From Microlunatus phosphovorus NM-1 (GTDB lineage Bacteria > Actinomycetota > Actinomycetes > Propionibacteriales > Propionibacteriaceae), in assembly GCF_000270245.1 (NCBI RefSeq), contig NC_015635.1, forward strand, positions 62,001-126,000: a stretch of DNA of 64,000 nucleotides, in the 5' to 3' direction. Position numbers and translations under genes: made by a program. This document shows positions 1 to 6,811 of the stretch, in pieces. The notes under the pieces are model-generated. The model was not told the origin of the DNA and ran no database searches. It saw only the letters and a program-made list of their open reading frames with translations. How positions within the stretch are numbered: position 1 is the stretch's first letter; each line of letters opens with the position of its first letter.

Positions 1-253
1 TATCTGCCCCGGAGATTGTTATTCGGGGGTGGACAGGTGGGTCGTTGGCCCAGAGATTCCTATTGACGGGTTCTGCACCTGCCGACATGATGGCTCGGGG
101 TGGGTCTGTGACCCATTTCACTATCGCAAGCAAGGCGCGCCCGGGATGGGGTCCCGGACCGTCCTCGGGGTTCTTCCGCCTCACCATTCCTCGCCGCACT
201 GTGCGTCGCGGACAGAGATCGTGCGGCTGTGTCCAGATTCAGGGAGAGAAAGC
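1..253. other. Leader region without a gene
   Basis: No supported gene. The open frame running into the ScyD-like gene lacks a start signal. The promoter of that gene should be here, but no hexamers stand out. Confidence 0.4.
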
Positions 254-1360
254 ATGCGAACGTCCAGACTCCTCGGTGCAGCCGCGCTTGCGGCCGCATC
301 ACTCCTCCTCATCCCACCGACGGCGAGCTCGGCAGCCCCCAAGCCTGTTCCTAAGCCGAAAGTCGTGTCGACGGCGGTGGCCGCACCATTCAATCTCGCG
401 TTGCGTGGTGGCAAGACCTACGTCGCCGATGGCGGCCTCAATCTGATCGGCCGGGTGACGAAGAACGGAAAGCTCGCCACCATCGCCGCCGATCAGCCGG
501 GTGCCTCGGGCATCGCGTTCTCCAAGAACGGCAAGTCCATGGCCTTCACCACGACCGTGACGAACCTGGAGACCTTCGAGAACTCGGCGAGCGGGCTGCA
601 TATCTGGGGCCCACGTGGCAAGCGGATCTATGCCGACACCCATGCATACGAGACGAAGCACAACCCGGACAAGGTCATCCGCTACGGGGTCAAGAACCCG
701 AGCGCGTGCGTGTCCGAAGCCCTGGAGAAGGCCGAGATCCCGGTGAGCTACCGGGGTCATGTCGATTCCCATGCCTACTCGGTGACTGCCGTGCCCGGCG
801 GTTGGGTGGTGGCCGATGCCGGCTCGAACACGTTGTGGCGAGTGAACAGCAAGGGCAAGATCAGCACCCTGGCGGTGCTGCCGGCACAGCCGACCAAGAT
901 CACCGCGTCGATGGCTGCCGCGCTCGAGCTGCCGGAGTGCGTGGTCGGCATCACGTACCGCTTCGAGGCCGTTCCTACCGATGTCGAGCTGGGCAAGGAC
1001 GGTCACCTGTATGTGACGACCCTGCCGGGAGGACCGGAGTCGCCGGTGCTGGGGGCGCGCGGGAAGGTGTACCGGGTCAATCTGCGCAACGGCAAGACGA
1101 AGGTGGTGGCCAAGGGACTGCTCGGGGCGACCAACCTGGCGCTGGGCACGAGCGGCAAGATCTACGTCGCCGAGCTCTTCGGCGGCCGGATCTCGGTGGT
1201 GCAACGCGGCAAGGTCAAGCCGTACGTCACCCTGCCGGGCGTGGTCGCGGTCGAGACCACCAAGTCCAGGAAGACCCTCTGGGCGGCAACGATGGGCGAT
1301 CCGGAGAACAAGGTGCCCGGCACCATAGTCAAGATCGTCAAGGGCAAGGTCCGCAAGTAG
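254..1360 (+). CDS. Secreted ScyD/ScyE-family beta-propeller-like protein
   Basis: 368 aa. An N-terminal signal peptide (RTSR, a hydrophobic Ala/Leu stretch, then PTASSAA around residue 26) points to Sec export. The body is made of repeated strand units such as GGKTYVADGG, GWVVADAGSNTLWRVN, DGHLYVTTLPGG and SGKIYVAELFGG, the NHL/SMP-30-like pattern of the ScyD/ScyE family. That family is common in actinobacteria and mostly of unknown function; homologues occur next to scytonemin genes in cyanobacteria, but nothing here suggests scytonemin synthesis. The ATG at 254 was chosen because an AGGGAGAG ribosome-binding site lies at 241-248 and the signal peptide begins directly there; the open frame continues upstream to 29 without support. 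A strong hairpin follows the stop. Confidence 0.85.
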   Translation: MRTSRLLGAAALAAASLLLIPPTASSAAPKPVPKPKVVSTAVAAPFNLALRGGKTYVADGGLNLIGRVTKNGKLATIAADQPGASGIAFSKNGKSMAFTTTVTNLETFENSASGLHIWGPRGKRIYADTHAYETKHNPDKVIRYGVKNPSACVSEALEKAEIPVSYRGHVDSHAYSVTAVPGGWVVADAGSNTLWRVNSKGKISTLAVLPAQPTKITASMAAALELPECVVGITYRFEAVPTDVELGKDGHLYVTTLPGGPESPVLGARGKVYRVNLRNGKTKVVAKGLLGATNLALGTSGKIYVAELFGGRISVVQRGKVKPYVTLPGVVAVETTKSRKTLWAATMGDPENKVPGTIVKIVKGKVRK

Positions 1361-1370
1361 AACAGCTTGA

Positions 1371-1402
1371 GCGATTCTGCCGGGAAGTCCCGGCAGAATC
1401 GC
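1371..1402 (+). terminator. Perfect hairpin after the ScyD-like gene (REP-like)
   Basis: Arms 1371-1385 and 1388-1402 are perfectly complementary over 15 bp, starting 10 bases after the stop codon. There is no T tract, as is usual in high-GC actinobacteria. The same motif family (GCGAT, CCGGGA core, ATCGC, CAGC) recurs at 59409-59450. Confidence 0.7.
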
Positions 1403-1410
1403 GCAGCTTC

Positions 1411-1540
1411 TCCCCGTCGCGAGCGGCCGTGAGGTGGAGCGACGGCTCTGTCTGGAGCGATGAGCGAGCGACATGCTTTTCGTCGCGAGTGAGGAGTGAA
1501 GACAGAGTCTTGGGAGCGCAGCCTCACAGCGAGTGACGAA
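1411..1540 (+). repeat. Dispersed intergenic repeat, copy A
   Basis: This stretch matches the reverse complement of 61530-61652. The first 46 bases differ at about two positions and the rest aligns with small gaps. Both copies start just after the stop codon of a gene and point in that gene's direction. No ORF runs through it. Confidence 0.75.
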
Positions 1541-1560
1541 GACACAGCTACGCTCTGTCA

Positions 1561-1692
1561 ATGAAGTGGACTTGGGTACTGGCTCTCGGGGCCGTCGTTG
1601 GTGGAGTGGTCTGGGCCGCCTACCGCAGACACCAGAAGGAGTTGGCCGACGCCGCGTTGTGGGCAGAGGCGACGGATGATCTCAGGGGCTGA
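1561..1692 (+). CDS. DLW-39 family microprotein
   Basis: 43 aa: a single hydrophobic N-terminal segment (WVLALGAVVGGVVWAAY), a charged stretch, and the tail ALWAEATDDL, which resembles the conserved DLWAEATD end of the DLW-39 family. The family is known from actinobacteria as about 39-residue proteins of unknown function, often encoded near gyrA and a tRNA-Ala gene. The gene begins at the end of repeat copy A and is followed by a hairpin at 1701-1736. There is no clear Shine-Dalgarno sequence. Predicted to be a single-pass membrane microprotein. Identification rests on the tail motif, size and topology. Confidence 0.75.
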   Translation: MKWTWVLALGAVVGGVVWAAYRRHQKELADAALWAEATDDLRG

Positions 1693-1700
1693 CTGACCTC

Positions 1701-1736
1701 GTAGCAGGGCGGTGTTGCGTGACGCCGTCCTGCTAC
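1701..1736 (+). terminator. Hairpin terminator after the DLW-39 gene
   Basis: Arms 1701-1712 and 1725-1736 pair at 11 of 12 positions around a 12-base loop, beginning 8 bases after the stop codon. There is no T tract. Confidence 0.6.
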
Positions 1737-1808
1737 ACAACGGTTGGGTGACGGGCAGGTGTCGTAACGGCTAATCGTTCATGTCTGGCTGGTACGTTCC
1801 GAGCCACC

Positions 1809-3356
1809 ATGCCCCTGAATGTGACATTTGCTCCGCCCATTCTGACGCTCTCGGCTTCAGATGAGGCCCGCCCCGGCGTTGCCGCCGAGGCACTGCTGAC
1901 CAAAGCTCTCGCACCCAGTTTCACGGTGGTTGCCGAGTCCTCACGCAGCGAAGTGCTGACCCTGCTGGACACCGTCGATGGAAGGCTCGCCGCGGTGGGG
2001 ATCGACCTCGCTCATCTTCCCCGGCACCATCGTCTGGTCGCTGTCCACCAGGGTCGCCAGCTCGAACAGCCCGCGGACGGACCCTGGCCCCGGATGCCCG
2101 CGGAGCTGCCCGCCGGGATCGTTCTGGATCTGGTGACCCGTCCGGCCTGGATCCGTGCCCTGGTTCCGTACGCGACGACGGAGGCGACCACCACCACGTA
2201 CGCGATCCGCAACTCCGATGGCAAGGCCGTGGCCCGAGTGCACTGGACGGCCGGGGCGCTGACCAAGCCGGCGGAGGCAGCCCTGCCGCCGCGGGTCGGG
2301 ATCGAGGTGCTGCGCGGCTATCGCCACGAAGCGGGCCGGATCCGCAAGGCGCTGACCAAGAACACCCCGCTGGTGGCCAGCGATGACTCCTGGTTCACGG
2401 TGGTCCGGGCACAGCCTGCCCTGCGCCCGACGGTCGCACAGCGCTTCGGGATGCGTCCTGACCAAGCGGCCGACTTCGCGGTGGCCGACGCCCTGCTGGG
2501 CTATCTCTCGGAGATGGACGCGACCGTCGACGGGATCGTCAGCGACATCGACAGCGAGTATCTGCATGACTTCCGGGTTGCGGTTCGTCGTACCCGGTCG
2601 GTGATCAAGCTGCTTGGCGACGTGCTGCCTGAGGGATTGGCCGAGCGGATGGCGCCGGAGTTCCGCTGGCTCGGGGACATCACCACCCCCACCCGCGATC
2701 TGGACGTCTACCTGCTGGAGCTGGACTCGCTGGCCGCGACGGTGACCCACCCCGACGACCTGGCAGCCTTCGGCGCCTATGTGGCCGAGAAGCGAGCAGC
2801 CGCTCAGCAGGCGTTGGCGAGCGCGTTGCGTTCGACCCGATACACCGAGCTGGTGAGCGCGTGGCGGACCGCCCTGGCCGGGGTGATCGCGCACCCGTCG
2901 CACACCGACAAGACCGCATCCGAGCTGGCCGTCGAGCGGTTGCACAAGCTGTTCCGCAAGTGCCAGAAGCGGGCGGCCCGGATCGACGCGGACTCCGAGT
3001 CCGAGCTGGTGCACGACCTGCGCAAGGCGTGCAAGGAGATGCGCTATCTGATGGAGGTCTTCAAGCCGCTGTGCGACAAGGACGCCTTCAAGAGCGTGAT
3101 CGCGGACTTCAAGGAACTGCAGGACCTGCTCGGCGAGTTCCAGGACGGCGAGGTGCAGGCCGCCGCGCTGCGGCAGTTCGCGCAGGAGATGGTGGACGCC
3201 GGCAAGGTCGACGCGAACGCGATCCTGGCCATGGGCGAGCTGTCGGCGAAGTTCGAGGCACGGCAGCGCGCCGCGCGGGCGACCCTCGACGAGCACCACG
3301 AGAACTATCTGGGGAACAAGGCCGCGAAGCACGTGAACCGGCTGGTGTCGGCATGA
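1809..3356 (+). CDS. CHAD domain-containing protein
   Basis: 515 aa. The C-terminal two thirds is a CHAD domain: an all-helical repeat with the paired histidine/basic motifs HDFRVAVRRTRS (about residue 257) and HDLRKACKEMRY (about 403). CHAD domains are known to bind inorganic polyphosphate through these basic helices. The N-terminal 200 residues have beta-rich character and resemble a degenerate CYTH-like partner domain, although the CYTH ExExK signature is not evident. A cytoplasmic or polyphosphate-granule location is inferred. A ParA ATPase starts 34 bp downstream on the same strand, so the two are probably co-transcribed. No good ribosome-binding site precedes ATG 1809. Confidence 0.85.
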   Translation: MPLNVTFAPPILTLSASDEARPGVAAEALLTKALAPSFTVVAESSRSEVLTLLDTVDGRLAAVGIDLAHLPRHHRLVAVHQGRQLEQPADGPWPRMPAELPAGIVLDLVTRPAWIRALVPYATTEATTTTYAIRNSDGKAVARVHWTAGALTKPAEAALPPRVGIEVLRGYRHEAGRIRKALTKNTPLVASDDSWFTVVRAQPALRPTVAQRFGMRPDQAADFAVADALLGYLSEMDATVDGIVSDIDSEYLHDFRVAVRRTRSVIKLLGDVLPEGLAERMAPEFRWLGDITTPTRDLDVYLLELDSLAATVTHPDDLAAFGAYVAEKRAAAQQALASALRSTRYTELVSAWRTALAGVIAHPSHTDKTASELAVERLHKLFRKCQKRAARIDADSESELVHDLRKACKEMRYLMEVFKPLCDKDAFKSVIADFKELQDLLGEFQDGEVQAAALRQFAQEMVDAGKVDANAILAMGELSAKFEARQRAARATLDEHHENYLGNKAAKHVNRLVSA

Positions 3357-3390
3357 CGGCCGCGATCGATCGCAGACAGGAGCCGGTCGG

Positions 3391-4161
3391 ATGAAGGTGC
3401 TGGCGAGCTACAACCTCAAGGGCGGGGTCGGCAAGACCACCGCTGCGGTCAACCTGGCCTATCTCTCCGCTCAGCAGGGGCGACGCACCCTGCTCTGGGA
3501 CTTGGATCCGCAGGGCGCGGCGACGTACCTGTTCCGGGTCAAGCCGCGGGTCAAGGGCGGCAGCCCGAAGCTGGTCCGGGGCTCTCGGCCGATGCTGGAC
3601 GCGATCAAGGCGACCGACTTCCCACACCTGGATCTGCTGCCGGCCGACTTCACCTATCGGCACATGGACATCGATCTCAACGATCGGCCCCAGCCGCAGC
3701 GGACCCTGCGCCGGCTGCTGTCGCCGCTCGCCGCCGAGTTCGACGTGGTGGTGCTGGACACACCGCCAAGCCTGTCGCTGGTGTCGGAGAACGTCTTGCG
3801 GGCCTCCGATCTGGTGCTGGTGCCGTTGATCCCGACGGTGCTGTCGGTACGCACGTTCGAGCAGCTGGCGCAGTTCACCAAGGAGTTGAAGGGCCGCAAA
3901 CCGAAGCTCCGCGGCTACTTCTCGATGCTCGACCGGCGCCGCAAGCTGCACCAGGAGATCTTGACCGAGCTGCCGAAACAGAACAGCCAGGTCAGCACGA
4001 TCGCGATCCCGGCTGCCAGCGCGGTGGAGCAGATGACCGTACGGCGGGAGCCGCTGATCGCCTTCGCCGGGAAGTCACCGGCGGCGCTCGCCTTCGGCGA
4101 GCTGTGGGACGAGGTCGTCGATCTGCTCAAGCTGCCGCCCGCGTCACCTGTCGCCGACTGA
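3391..4161 (+). CDS. Orphan ParA-family ATPase
   Basis: 256 aa. Deviant Walker A KGGVGKTT at residues 10-17 with the signature lysine, WDLDPQGAAT (Walker A' region) and LDTPPS (Walker B region) are all present, so this is a complete MinD/ParA-type ATPase. AGGAG lies about 9 bases before ATG 3391. No parB gene or parS-like cluster lies nearby, so it is unlikely to be the chromosomal partition ParA. Its close coupling to the CHAD gene suggests a role in positioning a CHAD-bound cargo such as polyphosphate granules; that is an inference from context only. Confidence 0.85.
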   Translation: MKVLASYNLKGGVGKTTAAVNLAYLSAQQGRRTLLWDLDPQGAATYLFRVKPRVKGGSPKLVRGSRPMLDAIKATDFPHLDLLPADFTYRHMDIDLNDRPQPQRTLRRLLSPLAAEFDVVVLDTPPSLSLVSENVLRASDLVLVPLIPTVLSVRTFEQLAQFTKELKGRKPKLRGYFSMLDRRRKLHQEILTELPKQNSQVSTIAIPAASAVEQMTVRREPLIAFAGKSPAALAFGELWDEVVDLLKLPPASPVAD

Positions 4162-4207
4162 GTAGTCAGCCTCGACAAGCAGCAACCCGCGTCCTACGCG
4201 GTGCCGG

Positions 4208-4287
4208 TTTCGATAATCTGCCACACGAGGCCCTTGATCCCTAGCCTATCGCGCGTTAGGCGACGGCGGTCTGGCACATTATCGAAA
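4208..4287. repeat. Inverted-repeat element between convergent genes
   Basis: Arms 4208-4223 and 4272-4287 pair at 15 of 16 positions, with AT-rich tips (TTTCGATAAT/ATTATCGAAA). Inside lies a second short hairpin, GCCTA 4244-4248 with TAGGC 4257-4261. It sits exactly between the parA stop and the end of the carbonic anhydrase gene, so it could be a bidirectional terminator or a small palindromic insertion. Confidence 0.55.
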
Positions 4288-4289
4288 GG

Positions 4290-5096
4290 TCACCAGACTT
4301 CGGCGTTGACCGCGCCCCAGCGCAGGATCTCGGTGAGGGAGCGGTCTCCGTCGGGTGGATCCATCAGGCCGGCCTGCCAGCCGTTCGGACCGGTGATACC
4401 GACCCTGCGGTTGGTCAGGCTGAACACCCCGTACGTCACCGCGCAGTCGACCGCGCGGGCCAGTACGACAGCGGTGATGGCGGCATTGGCGGTCACTCCG
4501 AGGTCGATCAACGCCGTACGGAACCCTGGGGCGTCTCGGACATCGCGTCCGTGAGCGGCGACCAGTGCCTCATCGGCCATCCGGACGCCGGCCAGCAGCG
4601 CGTCGACGATGGCCCGTAGCGAGGGGTCGTGAATGAGGTCGAGATAGACCTGCGGCGCGAGCAGTGCGTCCACGGCCGCCGTCACCGCCCCGCAGCTGGT
4701 ATGCCCGAGCACCGTGATCATCTTGACGGTCGGCAGATTGTCCACCGCATAGTTCAGACTGCCCAGGCACTCACGCCCGGGGACATTGCCGGCGACTCGG
4801 ACCACGAACATGGAATTTCCGGCCTGATTGAACAGGAGCTCGACCGGAGCACGGGCGTCTGAGCAGGCCAGCACCGCCGCGAAGGGCTCTTGCGGGACTC
4901 CAGCCCCGACTTGTCGCGGCAGTCCGAAGGCCTCGGGCCCGACGGAGATGACCTGCCGCCCACCCAGATCGCCGAGTCTGGCGAAGTCGGCGTTGCCCGA
5001 CTGCAATCGGACGCGGGCCTCCTCTGCATCGGCAGGGCGCGCTGGCTGCTCCTCGCCCGGCAGCGCCTGGCGCCAGACGATCTCTCGCTGCTGCAT
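4290..5096 (-). CDS. Beta-class carbonic anhydrase
   Basis: 268 aa. Interconverts CO2 and bicarbonate. The zinc ligands of the beta class are visible: C78 with the D80-R82 dyad in ACSDAR, and H132 and C135 in GHTSCG. The length is somewhat above the usual 200-230 aa because of about 50 extra N-terminal residues. There is no signal peptide, so it is cytoplasmic. A TAGGCT -10-like hexamer lies about 10 bases before the ATG, so the transcript may have a very short leader. It is a single gene, convergent with parA. Confidence 0.9.
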   Translation of the reverse strand: MQQREIVWRQALPGEEQPARPADAEEARVRLQSGNADFARLGDLGGRQVISVGPEAFGLPRQVGAGVPQEPFAAVLACSDARAPVELLFNQAGNSMFVVRVAGNVPGRECLGSLNYAVDNLPTVKMITVLGHTSCGAVTAAVDALLAPQVYLDLIHDPSLRAIVDALLAGVRMADEALVAAHGRDVRDAPGFRTALIDLGVTANAAITAVVLARAVDCAVTYGVFSLTNRRVGITGPNGWQAGLMDPPDGDRSLTEILRWGAVNAEVW

Positions 5097-5341
5097 GGCA
5101 CGAGCCTAATCGGGATGCTGGCTGAGGGTGCACTCGTCGGCTCGCGCAGGATTGGGGACGGTGTCAGAAATTCACCCAAATTCATTGTTGTTTGGTCATT
5201 GATGACTTTGGCTGCCATTGCTGATCGTATGCCAAAAGGTTGTCGGAACCGGTACTGAATTCGATGTATCAGGTCTCTTCGACGCCGATCCGTGAAGAGA
5301 AGCTAGTCGCTTTCTACCCCCTATAACGTTAGGATCTCGCC
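5097..5341. promoter_or_regulatory. Divergent intergenic region before the protease operon
   Basis: 245 bp without a gene and visibly richer in A/T than its surroundings at 5163-5260. It must hold the promoters of the carbonic anhydrase (leftward) and the subtilase-CHAT pair (rightward). A TCTCTTC/GAAGAGA inverted repeat (5274-5280 and 5294-5300) lies about 45 bp before the protease start and could be an operator. No obvious promoter was assigned. Confidence 0.4.
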
Positions 5342-6796
5342 ATGGCCGATCAGAGCCTGCCGGTATTTCGGGATGCCGACTGGAGTGCCCCCGACGAATT
5401 GATCGTTGCTACCGAACATCTCGGATTCGTACGCGACCTCATCGGAGACGGGGTGGAATCCACCGAGGCCGATCATCGTCTGGGACTCGCCCGCCTGGTT
5501 CTCAACCCAGCCACGGCCTTCGCATCGCTGCAGGCCGAGGTTGCTGCGACTCCGGGTGCCAGCAATCTCAGTCTCGCTGCGTCTCCGCCTCAGTCCGGGT
5601 CGGCGGCCACGGCGGTTGACTCGGTGACCCAGGTCGCGGGGGACATCAGGGCCATTGCAGCCGCCCGCAATGGTGGCTGGGTCCCGACGATCGGCCGGAA
5701 CCGTTATGTGGTCTTTCCAGGATCAGACGCGGTCGGGGTCACGCGTGAGACCTCTTTCGGGGTCCAAGTGAAGGCACTCTTGCCGAATACCAACGAGACT
5801 TCTTTCGGGGGTCCGGGCCGGGGTGTCGGCGCTGCCAGAGAGACGAGTTTCGGTGGTGGCGGTGTACCAATGCTGCTCACCGACGGGCAGGACTGGGCGC
5901 CACCGCGATTCCGAGCGACCGGGCCGGGAGCGGGCGTGCGGGTCGGTCTGCTTGACACCGGTATCTGGCCTCATCCGTGGCTGGACGGTGGCTGGGAGGA
6001 AGTAATGCCGACCTTCGGTGCGCTTGGTGACGGTATCCCGGCAGGCTCCGTGCCGGGCCATGGGACCTTCACTGCGGGACTCATCCTGAGCCAGGCTCCA
6101 GGCGCCACCGTCGTGGTTCGCCGCGTGCTCGATGGTGACGGTCAGGGGAACACCTGGGATGTGGCTCGGGCCATCGTCGAACTCGGTCAGAGTGGGGTGT
6201 CGGTCATCAATCTGTCCTTCGCCTGCTACACCGCCGACGGTGCGGCGCCGTTGGCTCTCGTCCGGGCAGTTCAACGGATCGACCGTGGCGTCGTGGTCGT
6301 TGCCGCAGCAGGAAACCACAACGCGATGACCGCGGTAGGTGGAGTAGGACCTGCCAAGGCGAGCAGCTTTGCCGACCTGCCGTCGTGGCCCGCTGCCCTC
6401 GGTGACGTGCTGGCGGTCGGAGCGGTGGACCGTGAGGGCCGGCCGGCGCCGTTCTCGCCGGATCGGCCGTGGGTGGATGTGACCGCTCCCGGGGTGGATC
6501 TGCGGAGCACCTACGTTCCGACGCACTGCGGCTGTTCCGGTCATGCACCTCACGATCATGCTGCCCAGCTCAGCGCACCGTGGGCGGAGTGGAGCGGTAC
6601 GTCGTTCGCGACCGCTCTGGTGAGTGGGCTGATCGCCTCGGGAGTGCGGCCGAATCAGCGGTCAGCAACCGACGTCGTGGCAGCACTGCTCAACCCGCAG
6701 CCAGTCCTCATCACCGGTGGTGTCTCCGCGAATGCGTGGAATCCGCCGCGTCCGTTGTACCCGCGCATCACGGGCTGGGCCCGAGGCGTCAGGTAG
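5342..6796 (+). CDS. Cytoplasmic S8-family (subtilisin-like) serine protease with ETSFG repeats
   Basis: 484 aa. The catalytic triad is complete: D205 in GLLDTG, H240 in GHGTFTAG, S421 in SGTSFAT, with oxyanion N325 in AAAGNHN. There is no signal peptide or membrane anchor, so the enzyme should stay inside the cell, unlike most subtilases. Residues 1-130 form a separate N-terminal region of unknown fold. The linker before the catalytic domain carries ETSFG three times (136-140, 152-156, 167-171) in glycine-rich sequence. The CHAT protease gene starts 15 bp downstream, so the pair is one operon. The context suggests a protease cascade in which the linker repeats could be cleavage or recognition sites; that is inference. 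Confidence 0.88.
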   Translation: MADQSLPVFRDADWSAPDELIVATEHLGFVRDLIGDGVESTEADHRLGLARLVLNPATAFASLQAEVAATPGASNLSLAASPPQSGSAATAVDSVTQVAGDIRAIAAARNGGWVPTIGRNRYVVFPGSDAVGVTRETSFGVQVKALLPNTNETSFGGPGRGVGAARETSFGGGGVPMLLTDGQDWAPPRFRATGPGAGVRVGLLDTGIWPHPWLDGGWEEVMPTFGALGDGIPAGSVPGHGTFTAGLILSQAPGATVVVRRVLDGDGQGNTWDVARAIVELGQSGVSVINLSFACYTADGAAPLALVRAVQRIDRGVVVVAAAGNHNAMTAVGGVGPAKASSFADLPSWPAALGDVLAVGAVDREGRPAPFSPDRPWVDVTAPGVDLRSTYVPTHCGCSGHAPHDHAAQLSAPWAEWSGTSFATALVSGLIASGVRPNQRSATDVVAALLNPQPVLITGGVSANAWNPPRPLYPRITGWARGVR

Positions 6797-6811
6797 ACAT
6801 CGAGGTAGCCA

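Noticed and set aside
1941-3332. A 463-codon minus-strand reading frame
   Set aside because: Antisense shadow of the CHAD gene.
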